Shown: in pieces, positions 54,498 through 64,000 of the stretch
How the letters are laid out: each line of letters begins with the position of its first letter
Position numbering within the stretch: position 1 is the first letter of the stretch
Origin: Aplectana chamaeleonis
Taxonomy: Eukaryota > Nematoda > Chromadorea > Rhabditida > Cosmocercidae
Direction of reading: 5' to 3'
DNA length: 64,000 bases
Assembly (NCBI GenBank): GCA_029168955.1
Contig: JAPDOI010000154.1
Location: forward strand, 1,181,001 to 1,245,000
The notes under the pieces: model-generated
What the model was told of the DNA's origin: nothing
What the model saw: the letters and a program-made list of their open reading frames with translations, nothing else
Databases searched by the model: none
Program-made: the position numbers and the translations under genes

Positions 54498-55790
54498 TTA
54501 CCTGAACCCATGCTGATGCTGCTGTCGCTCATTTTGATCAGCCAGGACCCTCACGATCAACTTTTCAGCTAACTTGGCGACGGGAGATAAAAGGCTAATA
54601 GGTCGAGAGCCTTTTGCCGTACTTTGGGACTTGCCTGGCTTCGGCAACGATATCACATTAGCTGTCTTCCAAGTTTGGGGTAGAATGCAGGTCCGGAAAG
54701 AAGTGTTAATGGTATCTGCAAGCATCGGTAGAAGTTCCATGGAAAGCTTCTTCAGGATGGCTGCGGAGATACCGTCAGGTCCGATAGCCTTCGAATTCCG
54801 CATTTCTTTGATAGCCTTCTCTACTTGGGTGAGAGCGAAGACTTCAGAAGCGTTGATGAGCGGCAACCGGCTCAGCTCTCTAACCGTGACTCTGTTTTGA
54901 ACGCCTCGCTTGGCACGTGTGATGAAGAAAGTCTTGCCGAGCGCATAAGCAGCTGATTTCCCTGAATTCAAGACGTTCTCGTCGAACTCAATAGCGTAGC
55001 TCATCGAAGGAGCGGACTTGCCGGAAAATTTCCTCAACACTTTCCACGTTGTAGTTCCGTCAGCCTTAAAATTCAGCTCTTCAGTGAACTTCTCCCAGCA
55101 CTCCATCTTGTTCTTATCCAGGTCCTTCTTGATCTCATTTTCCAACACAGCAATCTCCGGGTCTAGATGGTCTGCGGCTCTCTTCTCATCTCTGATTCTT
55201 ATCTTCTGCAGTATTTCCCTGCTGACAATTGGGAAAAAGGTCTTGACACGGCCCTCAGGAATTGCTGCTTTCCTGGCCTTGCGGATGGCACTTATTAGAT
55301 GGCGCTCCTTCTGATGCACATCACCATTCCATGGGTAGTCGACCGCATGGCGGAGTGCAACATCTCTGAACAGGGTCCAGTCTGCTAGGCCTAAATTAAG
55401 ATAAGTACGATGACGTAAACCAGAGTAAGGGGCAAGAGAGTCAGAGAGATCAATATAGACAAAGACGGGAATGTGATCACTGGAGAGAGTTGTGGATGTG
55501 GACCACGTGCAAGCATTAGAAAGATTGGAAGACACAAGAGAGATATCTGGGCTAGAAGGTCGGCCGTTGGCAGGGACACGAGTGGGCTGGTCATCATTGA
55601 GGATAACCAGATCGCACTCCTCAGCCCATTCCTCGACGTCATCCCCTCTAGCGTCAGAATCAAGTGCAGAACAGAACGTGTGAGCATTGAAGTCACCCGC
55701 AAAGACAGCTGAGGGAGAGAGTAAGCAGTCATGCAACTGCTTAAGGAGAGGTATAGGATTGTAAGAAGGAGGGCAAGATGTTACAGGGGG
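54498..55790 (-). pseudogene. A2 endonuclease C-terminal part and RT N-terminal half
   Basis: GDFNAH and SSDHIPVF of the endonuclease are followed by RT to KLIVRVLADQNERQQHQHGF in one open frame of about 412 codons. The endonuclease N-terminus lies on the other side of the mariner. Confidence 0.85.
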
Positions 55791-55796
55791 AATATA

Positions 55797-57044
55797 CCAG
55801 GTTGTCTAATAATTCTTGTCCGAAAATTTCACCATTTTTAATTTTTTTCAACTTTATTGAAAAACAAGTAATCAACAATATAATCACCACAGTTATCCAC
55901 AACAGTGGCCCATCGATTGGGCAGGTCGCCGATGCCCTTCGCCCAGAACTCCGAGGGCTGCGACTCGAAGAAGTCCGCGATGTCGGATTTGAGGTTGTCG
56001 TAGTTGGTGAATTTTCTTCCGGCCAAATGGTGCTTCAGCAGGCGGAATGTAGTCGGAGGGGGCGAAGTCCGGGGAATACGGCGGATGGGCAACCGTCTCC
56101 CAGCCGAGCGTCGCCAACTTCTGCTGGGTCTCCTTCGCCACGTGGGGGCGCGCGTTGTCGTGCAGCAGGTGGACAGAGGCCCGTCGGGGACGCTTTTCTC
56201 GGATGGCGGCGGCTAGTTTCTTGAGCTGATCGGTGTAGATGGAGGCGGTGACCGTCCTGCCTTGCGGGAGCAGCTCGAAGTACAGCATGCCCTTGGTGTC
56301 CCACCAGCAGCAGAGCATGATCTTCAGCGGGTGCAGGTCGGCTTCCGGCGTCGTCGGCGGCTCTTCTCCGCGCGGGATCCAGACGGCACGGCGGGCGACG
56401 TTGTCGTATAGGGCCCAGCTCTCCTCCCCAGTAACCAGGTCCTCAAGAAACTCCTTGCGATGCGGACGAAGGAGGAGGGACTGGCAGACGGCCACGCGGC
56501 TCTGCTTGTTGGCGTCCGTCAGACGGTGGGGGATCCAACGGACCAGAACTTTGTGGTAGCCGAGTAAGTTGAGTCGATTGTGGATGGTGGACTTGCTGCA
56601 GCCGAGCGTCGTCGCCAGTTCACGAGTGGTGGCTTCAGGCTTCTCCTTGATACAGCGACGGACTTCGTCATCATCCACCGTAGAAGGCCTCCCGCTGTGC
56701 TCCCTGTCCTCGAGGCTCGTGTCGCCGCTCTCGAAACGATTGAACCAGCGGCTGACTGTGCGTTGGGACACTGCATCCTCCTTGCACGCTCTGCAGATTT
56801 TGGCGACCGCGGTGCCCGTGTCGTTGCCCAGCAGCCACTCGTAGTACACGAACGTACGAATTCGACCTTGGTCCATTTTAGCTTGTACTGGTAGCTAGAC
56901 GCGGCGACTGCGCCTTATATACCCCTAGCGTAGAACTTTGGAGAACCTTCTAGAAGGTTCTTACACTTGCCTGATATTATAACACTTCTAAGGAAAATTA
57001 TAGAATTTTGAAAATTTTCGGACAGGAATTATTGGACGGCCTGG
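55797..57044 (-). mobile_element. complete mariner element in copy A2, TA target
   Basis: The 1248-base element has about 33-base TIRs (left CCAGGTTGTCTAATAATTC, right, inverted, CCAGGCCGTCCAATAATTC) that differ at four positions. TA flanks both ends (55795-55796, 57045-57046). Copy A1 at about 11690-11710 shows the uninserted site, so the boundaries are certain. Confidence 0.97.
55838..56876 (-). pseudogene. mariner transposase with one frameshift
   Basis: ATG at 56874-56876 starts MDQGRIRTFVYYEWLLG. The N-terminal helix-turn-helix (VSQRTVSRWFNRFESG, GRPSTVDD) is followed by the catalytic domain. The first acidic motif reads VTGEESWAL, with Glu where mariners have Asp. The second is LLHDNARPH and the third SPDFAPSDY, spaced DD34D. 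A deletion of about 5 bases near 56042-56055 shifts the frame right after the third Asp. The remaining C-terminus (FRLLKHHLAGRKF...) continues to 55838 in another frame. Confidence 0.92.
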
Positions 57045-57046
57045 TA

Positions 57047-57782
57047 GATGTTAAATAGAGATAATGGGGTTTAGAGGGGGAGGTGGACAGGAACGTACTC
57101 AAGAGTACCGTCCTTAGGAGTGTTAGGAATAATATGAGAAGGTAAAGCAGAATGCACGAAAGTAGACACTCCGCCCTCAAGAGCAGTCCTTGGCATGTGA
57201 TAGGCGGTGTAGCCCGGAATGTTAGGTTGGGGATAAATGGTAGATGGAGAGAGCTTGGTTTCTTGAACCATGATAACATCCGGGTGATGAGAACGTGCGA
57301 ATAGAGAGAGTTCAGATAACTTGTTGCGAAGGTCGTTGAGATTAATCTGAACAATGGAGAGGGGGCGGTTGGTAATTGAGGAATCAGATATTGGCAGATG
57401 TTACGTGCAGCTTCAAACCGAGTATGATACAGATTTATTCGGCTGACGTTTCGGCGTCTTCGCCTTCTTCATGGAGGAATCAGAGTTGCTGGGGGCAGAG
57501 CATAGAACACAATTGGCATCCAAAGCACTGGACACTTGTTTTATGCCAGGTAACATCCACGCCGCAGGTGGCACATGAATACTTCTGCATTGGACCTGGA
57601 TTCCTCTCGACGCCGGCCCTTTGTAATAAAATCCTCAGGAGAGCTGCGGCCGACCAGCACCTCTCCCATGACAAACACCCTCTTCTCGGAGGGGTTGACG
57701 TCGGTTTGCACGGAGGCGATCGCCTAAGATCGATCTTCTTTCCTCCACACTGCCACGGCACGAACGTAAGATATCTCGGCAG
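57047..57782 (-). pseudogene. A2 leader, 2A-like motif, PHD finger and endonuclease N-terminus
   Basis: RAGVERNPGP followed by CATCGVDVTWHKTSVQCFGC is visible at 57500-57620. The finger is interrupted by a deletion and by the insertion at 57388-57473. MVQETKLSP of the endonuclease lies near 57250. A short insertion near 57720-57733 disturbs the start. Confidence 0.75.
57388..57473 (-). mobile_element. 86-base retroposed fragment with a 10-base duplication
   Basis: The insertion is flanked by GAGGAATCAG at 57378-57387 and 57474-57483, and interrupts the A2 leader. Its sequence (minus strand GAAGAAGGCGAAGACGCCGA...) looks like the 3' end of a non-LTR element. Confidence 0.8.
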
Positions 57783-58430
57783 CCTCTTGGAATACTGTAC
57801 GCAGGTCTGGTCACCATCTTCTGTTGAGGATGATGAATTCGCTGAAAACGTGCAAAGACGGTACTCAAAACGCGTTTTCGTCAAGGCATTCCCTATGCGA
57901 GAAGTGCCAGACTACATGAAAAGGTTTGAAATATTGGGGATCGAAACCTTACGATATCGAAGAACTGAGTTCGACTTACATTTATGTTACAAAATCGTTA
58001 AAGGTCTCTGCGACATCCCATTTGAAAGCGTTTTCGCGTTCACGCGCCGCTGTACTCGCTCCCGCCAGCACGCTTTTCAGCTCGAACGTAGATTTACATC
58101 GAAATCTAACGTGCTGCATTCGTTTGTTTTAGGGTCATCCCAATTTGGAACAAACTACCTCCGGAAATCTTTGATGCCAAAAGTTTTCCAATTTTTAAAA
58201 GCAGGCTGTCCCATTTCAATCTCAGGTCATTGCAAGGGACAGATGGCCGCTCTCTCTGTTAGAGCTTTAAGTACAGGTTGCTCCGATTGTACGAGTATTT
58301 CATTTTTTTTCCTTCCTTTTTTTTCGTTGCTCTGTTGGCTGCGTACTCAGGATCTCGTAATTAACCTCCCTCACATACATTCCGTATGTTTCTTTATTGA
58401 AAAATAAAGCTATTGACATGAATTGAATAG
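57783..58430 (+). pseudogene. CR1 retrotransposon C-terminal fragment
   Basis: It encodes LLEYCTQVWSPSSVEDDEF, VQRRYSKRVF and LRYRRTEFDLHLCYKIVKGL, the CR1 C-terminal block. A frame change near 58125 precedes IPIWNKLPPEIF. A 3' region with TTATTGAAAAATAAAGC follows. No RT palm is present. Confidence 0.8.
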
Positions 58431-59881
58431 CTTCAAGTACATTGGGGTATAGGCACCGCACTCGTTTTACAGCCAACCCATGCTTTTCGATTGTCCCACT
58501 GGACCAAAAGAATTTCGTTTCCAAATGGAGTGTACAATGCACCGATAATGATCATCGTGAACGCTGTCTTTGAATTGTTAAGGGTATGATACACAGTGAT
58601 AACGTTGTTGCGGTTGAGTGGCCTTCAGAAAGGGCCGCTCGGTGCGTTCATAGTGAGTTAGGAATAAATCTTCTCTCAAATGGGTTCTCCGCACAAAAAA
58701 AACTTTCAACATGCACCACCTACCATAAATACATTGGTATGTTTGTATTACAAAGAATGTATTACGCATTTCAATAATGACGAAGAAGGGAGAAAAGGAA
58801 AAAGAGAAGAATAGGGAAACGGAAACCTATAGGGAAACAACGAGGCATCTGATAGGTTTTGGAAATCCGCCAGCTGCCCGGTTCTGCAACAATCGGCATT
58901 GATTGACGCGATATTGCACATAGTCTTTAAGATAGGGGTGATATCAACTTGCCAGAGAATGTTTAAGACAAAACTGAAATGAGCCAGTGATGGGTAGAGC
59001 TATCCATCGAAGTAGTTCTATAGTTCTCACACAGCTTTTATTGATAGGATCAAGTACTCAATATCAAAGTTTTCCTTCATTTCTATGAAATAATCTTGGG
59101 TCCCCTCCCGTCTAAGATAGAACCTCACTGTGGTCAACTCGTATTATTAGAAGCACATATTATTCCATGCTTGCACATGTTCAGAAAAGAAAACATGAGA
59201 GCATAGACCAGTAGCTGTATGAGAAAATTTTTTCACCATATATGTTCGTCTAATCTAAAATAGTTCCAGAATTCCCAGGTACTATAAAACCTGAAGACAA
59301 ATTCTAAAGAGGTGATCTGCGTCCAGATGTAACCAAGAACTGTGAGTATCAATTCTCCGCGTCGGTTTTTCAAGGATTTCGATGGTCTGCGCTATTCCCA
59401 GTGGAAATGAGGCGAATGGTTCTTAATTAGATACTAAGCGAATAAACGGTGCAGTCACGGTGAAAACCGCCAACGTGGGCGAGTACACCCCGGGTGGCCC
59501 TCCCCGCGTGGGTGGCCCGATCGTACAACGGGAACGTGATCGATTCAATTGCGGCAACGCAGCCGACAAGTGACCATTATGACGTCATTCGGCGCCTCAT
59601 AGCATGTCTGCGTCGAATACGCAGCCAGCGCGATGATTCGCTGCGTAGCAAAAATAGTATTTTCTCATTTTGCCGTTCTCCTTCGCGCATGTGCCGCTGT
59701 GCTTGGCGTGGCGCGGTGCTGTCTCATCTGTAATTCCTCTGCAAAGCTGAAATAGTTCTGAGATTTGTTAGGGAACTGCTATTAGCTTACATGGAGTTGG
59801 GGTTGATTATCGATTTTTTCTTACTATCAGGTATAATATAGATCTTTTAAGTGGATCGTCACACGGGGTTGTGGCCGCGGG
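58431..59881. promoter_or_regulatory. upstream region of the ubinuclein-like gene; CRE-like site
   Basis: No gene is recognised. A perfect palindrome TGACGTCA (59580-59587), the consensus bound by CREB/ATF factors, lies about 300 bases before the ATG at 59882, in a GC-richer segment (59460-59740). Assignment as a promoter is inference from position. Confidence 0.4.
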
Positions 59882-60019
59882 ATGGCGTTGGACCTCGGAG
59901 GAAATAAAAAGAAACAAAATGAGAAAAGTAAATATTCGATAGTGGAGCTATCATTATTCAAGCCGGGAAAGAAGAAATACTCCGAATTCGACTACGAGGA
60001 AATCAGGAAAAATCAGTTG
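59882..60019 (+). CDS. ubinuclein/HPC2-like gene, first coding exon
   Basis: ATG at 59882 gives 46 codons. After a Lys/Gln-rich start it reads KYSIVELSLFKPGKKKYSEF and DYEEIRKN. This matches the ubinuclein pattern LTLFEP...CPEFFYPELIKN in the HRD (HIRA-binding) region. Ubinuclein is part of the HIRA complex that deposits histone H3.3 in chromatin. The exon ends in phase 0 at a GTTCGT donor, and a 61-base intron follows. Conservation is short, so the call rests on the pattern of two exons together. Confidence 0.6.
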
Positions 60020-60080
60020 GTTCGTGGAGTTGGATGTTTATTACGATTTTTCGTCTCCAAATTATTACATTATTCTTCAG

Positions 60081-60164
60081 AGGGAAGACGATTCCAGTGG
60101 TGATGATGAACGGTTTCACGATAGAGAGGCGCTGGAAATTGTTAGGCGATTGGAGGCCAAATAC
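60081..60164 (+). CDS. ubinuclein/HPC2-like gene, second coding exon
   Basis: An acceptor TATTCTTCAG precedes 60081 and a GTGAGT donor follows 60164. The 28 codons read REDDSSGDDERFHDREALEI and VRRLEAKY, matching the acidic stretch and KVEALARKFEEKYG block of ubinuclein. Further exons were not found before the non-LTR copy F/G starts at 60428, so the gene continues beyond it or is broken. Confidence 0.6.
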
Positions 60165-60427
60165 GTGAGTGGTTTAACGCTCTATTATTTTTTTCAGTTT
60201 TGCTGACTTAACCTTCTTATACTCAGCTATGGATACATTTGGCCATCTGCCATCTCTCTGCTGCGGTTTAGAACAGGAAGCGGAAATCCTTTTTAGGCTT
60301 CTCTTGGCCCATGTCATACGTGCGAGCGATGCTGCTCCCTCCGTCTCGTCTGCGCTCTCTCACTGTCTCTAATCCCCGCACACGCACGCGAAGGAATCTT
60401 GGGAATTTCGTTGTTATACCCATAGCC
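60165..60427. other. start of the ubinuclein-like gene's next intron
   Basis: Acceptor-like TTTTTTTCAG and ATACTCAG occur near 60198 and 60226, but neither opens a matching exon. The stretch ends at the tail of copy F/G. Confidence 0.4.
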
Positions 60428-60470
60428 TTTCTTCTTCTTCTTCTTCTTTGCAGCCACATTGAGGGTTTTG

Positions 60471-61226
60471 TCATAGGTTGAGGAACTGGGCGACCAGTAA
60501 CGGATTAGTCCATAAGTCCATTACGGTCAGCGTGGTAGGCCTTTTCGGACAGTTGAATAAATGTGCGGTATCGTGGCCGATGGTACCGCAGTCCGGGCAC
60601 ACATCAGATTTACTGCTGTCAATCCTGCTGACATAAGACATTAGCATTGTAGAGTGACCACAGCGTAATGATGCGAGCGTGCACCTGGCCCTTCTTCCGA
60701 GTTGAGCCTCGGATGTGCAGACTTGGGGCGGCACTACCCCCAATATGGGATTATAGACCGCCTTTTCCAGATGACACCGTACGAACTGAGTATGATCCTC
60801 GCGCAATAGACGGATTCGTTCTTGCTGTGAGTCGTGTCATCTCTGCAGATTGACTTTGCTGGGAGCATCGGCGAATGGCTTTCTGATCTTTCTTTCTCTG
60901 ACAGGGTTTAGCACTCTCCAAGAGGGGTGATTTGGTTGTTTGACAATGTTGATGAAAAATTGTTGGGCCTGGAGCTCACAGTGCTCCCTTACTGGTAATA
61001 AGCGGGTCTCAGCATGCAAGTGATCGACCGGGGAACTTCTTGCACACCCGGTGGCGATTCGAAGAGCCGCATTCTGTGTGCGTTGCATCTTAGTTCAAGA
61101 GGATTCCGAAACTAGATGCTGCCAAACTGGTGCGCCGTATTCTAGTCCAGGCTGGAGAATCGCCTTATACGTTGTAATAATGGTTTCTCTGCTACTACCC
61201 CATGTTGTACCGCCCAGGGCTCTAAG
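60471..61226 (-). pseudogene. copy F/G: RT C-terminal part and CCHC finger
   Basis: From LRALGGTTWGSS to the CPDCGTIGHDTAHLFNCP finger and the LLVAQFLNL end. Stops near 60838 and 61090 break it. Confidence 0.85.
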
Positions 61227-62351
61227 GTGGCATCTAGAGTTCTGCGAGCTGCGAGTTGCTCGCAGTGCGAGAGGTTGGGGGCGTGGCCTTGAAACTCTCG
61301 CAACTAGCTTTCAGAGTCTGCGAGTTGCGGGCAGTGCGGGAACCTGAATCAGGGTTGCGCATGAGTCATTGCGTCATATTGAATCAGGGAATGAGAGGCA
61401 TTGGAGCGCGGTATTGTTTCGGGGCTACATCTCATTCCGTTGCTGTCCTGCCGGGCGATGAAGTGAGCTTAAAAAATGCAAACACAGGAAATTCGGATGG
61501 ATACGGGGCCTAAGGATATTGGAGCGATAAAAAATTGGGAAGTTTGAGCTCAGTAGCATTGCATAGAAGTTAAAATGAAAGTCTTTGAGCCTTTTTAGTA
61601 ATGAGCGTCGTTTAAAATTACAACAAAATACAAGAAAATTTCAACTCCCATTTAACTAAAACTCCCATATAGGGTCACCCAGGATATGACGTGAATTTTT
61701 TTCTTGAGAATTTTGACCACCAGAATGATAGACGGTACAAAAAGGCTTGACCCTGCTGTTTTGACGACAAAAGAAGAAAATACCACCCTCAAAACAACAA
61801 TCGCATATGTAGACAGAACAAACATGATATTTTGGGAATGCTTTTACTTTCTTTGATACGCATCACTTTCCGCACAAATGTTGTGTGTTGAAACTTCAAA
61901 AAAAAACCATGATTGAAAAGCAAAACTGGATATAATCACGAGTAGAAACTAAAGAGAAACCTTCACAGGAAAGGAAACAGGAAGCAATCATGAGTAAAAA
62001 CAAGGAAAATCCAGCACAAAGTGTTTTGTTGGCAAAAGAAATGATGATTCAGGAAGTACTCGCAGTGCGAGCTACGAGAAAAATAGTCAGAAGTATTCTT
62101 CTCGCAGCTCGCAATGCGTGCGTGAAAATGGTCGCAGTGTCCTCGCAGTGCGAGAGGACTATGAAAGCCCTCTGCGAGAATTTCGTCGCAGAGCGCTCGC
62201 ACTGCGAGTTGCGTGCTCGCAGTGCGGCAACAACTATGAAAGCCCTCCTACCATTTCGTCGCAAGACAGCTCGCATGCGAGGACGCTGCGAGCACGCAGC
62301 TATATGCTTATACGTGTCGCAACTCGCAGCTCGCAGAACTCAAGGTGCCAC
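61227..62351. mobile_element. 1125-base TIR element with repeated CTCGCAGTGCGAG motifs
   Basis: Ends are inverted repeats sharing GAGTTCTGCGAGCTGCGAG and the termini GTGGCA/TGCCAC. CTAAG is duplicated at 61222-61226 and 62352-62356. The palindromic word CTCGCAGTGCGAG and variants occur several times near both ends, more on the right. No transposase is recognised inside. The superfamily is unclear: a 5-base duplication is uncommon for TIR elements. Confidence 0.8.
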
Positions 62352-62378
62352 CTAAGCACGTTAAGCTTCGCTTTAACG

Positions 62379-62708
62379 CTTTTTCTTTATTAATAGGGCG
62401 ACTCCTGCATTTGAGCGGCTCGGGAGGCTCAAATCCATCCCTGAAAGTCATAAGGCGTTCAGGAAACTTGCAACTGAATACTTCGAGAACGAACCTGGTG
62501 AGCGCTAATCCCTCACGGAGCAGTCTTTTCTACTCTCGCCATTACGGGCTATGCGTATATCTGCTTTGCATCCATTGCTTTATCTGACCGAAATACTGGT
62601 AGTTTTTCCCTCGCTGTTACGAGACGTTTTTTTGTTGGTGATTTCGTATATGAGCTGTTAATTGCACATAAGTCTGGTCCGCAGGCTTATGTAAATAAAT
62701 ATATATAA
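62379..62708. mobile_element. 330-base retroposon-like insertion with TTAACG duplication
   Basis: TTAACG flanks it (62373-62378 and 62709-62714) and removing it rejoins the copy F/G reading. The right end is AT-rich (TAAATAAATATATAT), consistent with a retroposed tail. The first part can be read as a short helical peptide (ESHKAFRKLATEYFENE), but the source is not recognised. Confidence 0.6.
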
Positions 62709-64000
62709 TTAACGATAGCCTGCTCCTGTTCCGTGTTCTTATGGAATTTGAGCGATGGATCGAGTACGAGTCCGAGAAGTTTTGGGAAGCGGGCGGCAGG
62801 CAAACGATCTCCATTCCATACGACATACGGATGTGCGCTGTGTTCAGATGGGTCCGTTGTGAGTACGGATACCGATGACTTTGACGCAGAAATCTTCAGC
62901 ATTTTGCGGTCAAAGAAGCTTTTCAGTGTGGTCAAGTACCCGTTAATCTTAGCGGCGGCCACATTTATGTCCCGATCACTACACAAGACAGTCATATCAT
63001 CAGCGTAAGCGACCACCTTGATATCTTGGGGTGGGGCGGGCATATCTTCGAGGTCCAGACTGAAGAGAGCAGGCGACAATACGCCGCCCTGTGGGACTCC
63101 AGCTGCAATCGGAATGCTGTTTGAGACATGATTCTGGAACATCACTCTAGCCCGTCTTCCCTTAGTGAATGCAGCTATCCAGCGCTTTTGCCATGGCGGG
63201 ATTGATGACTACAGTAAGTCATTTGATAAGATGCCAAGATTCACTGTGTCGAAGGCCTTGGTGAGATCCAAGGCAACTGCTACAGTTCTTTGCGGCTTAT
63301 AGGCGTTGAAACCATCAATTGCATAGCTAGTAATTTCTAGCAAAGCTGTCGTGGTGGAATGCAGTCTTCTGAATCCATGCTGAAACACCTGTCTCTCGTT
63401 GTGTTCGGCCAGGTCTTTGACGATCAGCTTTTCAGCTACTTTAGCAAAAGAAGACAACAAGCTAATGGGCCGATATCCCTTGACTGAAGCTTGGGGTTTG
63501 CCAGGCTTGGGCAGCGGCACGACGTTTGCCGTCTTCCAATTCTGCGGGATAGTACACGACTTGAACGAGGTGTTTATCACATCAGTGAGAAGCGGTAGAA
63601 GGTCAGTGGGTATCTTCTTCAAGACAGCAGGACATATCCCATCAGGACCAATAGCTGTAGAGTTCCGCATTTTCTTTATGTTCTTCTCAACTTGCGTCGT
63701 AGTACACGCTTCGGCCGTGCTCATAAGCGGGAGGCGGCACAGCTCTCTTACGGTCACTCTATTCTGCCGACCTCGTTTAGCACTGGTGATGAAAAAACTT
63801 TTCCCGAGCGCATAAGCGGCTTCCTTTCCTGATTTGAATACGCCGTTGTCTAATTCGATTGTGGAGACGGTGGCGGGTGAGCTTTTACCCGAAAGCTTCC
63901 GTAAAACCTTCCAAGTAGCTGCACTGTCCGTCTTATAGTCCATCTGTCCGGTGAACTTCTCCCACTCTTCTTTCTTGTGTCTGTCCAAATCCTTTTTGAT
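62687..64000 (-). pseudogene. copy F/G: RT N-terminal and palm parts
   Basis: It runs from the linker (DSAATWKVLRKLSGKS) through VALDLTKAFDTVN and GVPQGGVLSPALFS to VAYADDMTVL. A TAG at 63209-63211 (minus strand) interrupts the frame at the same codon as in copy C. Apart from that, both sides are open. Confidence 0.88.

Larger units (their letters stand above)
53054..57782 (-). mobile_element. near-full-length non-LTR copy A2 (family A), split by a mariner
   Basis: It runs from the family 5' end (CTGCCGAGATATCT, minus strand, 57782) to a short GAA tail (53054-53062). Subtracting the mariner and an 86-base insertion leaves about 3.4 kb. It is most similar to A1 in sequence and in its last codons. 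No target duplication was recognised. At the 5' junction a CR1 fragment starts at once. Confidence 0.9.
60428..64000 (-). mobile_element. non-LTR copy F/G (family A, C-like), running off the window
   Basis: Two blocks on the minus strand (60428-61226 and 62709-64000) are halves of one copy: the reading stops at EQAIV and resumes at LRALGG when two inserted elements are removed. The GAA tail is at about 60428-60449. The 5' part continues beyond 64000. It sits in the downstream intron of the ubinuclein-like gene, antisense to it. Confidence 0.9.

Overview
The window is eukaryotic. It holds no bacterial-style genes, and the real host coding sequence is split into short exons. Most acceptors read like TTTCAG and several introns are very short (39, about 61, 63 and 106 bases). 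With the mix of mobile elements (an RTE of a type I associate with hookworms, CR1, BEL/Pao with a tRNA-Gly primer site, two mariners), this suggests a nematode, probably rhabditid or strongylid. That placement is inference. The sequence is a repeat graveyard around a few host exons.

Layout. 1-6.2 kb: SINE-like and palindromic repeats, then a 5'-truncated non-LTR retrotransposon (B1). 6.2-29.5 kb, minus strand: eight exons of a SETD3-like actin-histidine methyltransferase gene, recognised exon by exon. Its intron between 26,142 and 7,073 is about 19 kb and is filled by nested elements. A plus-strand CR1 was hit by a small TIR element (7,622-8,189), by a full-length non-LTR element (A1, 8,943-12,400) and by a BEL/Pao LTR retrotransposon (12,746-23,211, target duplication ACTAG). 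A second CR1 lies tail-to-tail beyond it. 29.5-31.9 kb: inverted-repeat elements and a doubtful GTPase-like exon. 31.9-36.1 kb: non-LTR copy D, itself hit by a TIR element carrying a 24-base minisatellite. 36.3-39.5 kb: an RTE element with one uninterrupted 995-codon ORF, then a perfect 47-base foldback. 40.5-44.3 kb: a mariner split by a large inverted repeat and minisatellites. 44.5-51.5 kb: full-length non-LTR copy B2 containing full-length copy C, both with target duplications. 52.2 kb: a small host exon. 53.1-57.8 kb: copy A2 containing a complete mariner. 57.8-58.4 kb: a CR1 tail. 59.9-60.2 kb: first two coding exons of a ubinuclein-like HIRA-complex gene. 60.4-64 kb: copy F/G, split by a 1.1-kb TIR element and a 330-base retroposon.

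The dominant residents are two related non-LTR families (A, which includes copies C, D and F/G; and B). Each is about 3.45 kb, ends in a GAA/AAG microsatellite tail, and encodes a 2A-like motif, a PHD-type zinc finger, an APE endonuclease, a reverse transcriptase and a C-terminal CCHC finger. In both families the 2A/PHD frame lacks an AUG and overlaps a short AUG-started frame beginning 9-10 bases from the 5' terminus. I consider this conserved layout the most interesting undescribed feature. Nearly all copies are broken; the RTE ORF is the best candidate for a live enzyme.
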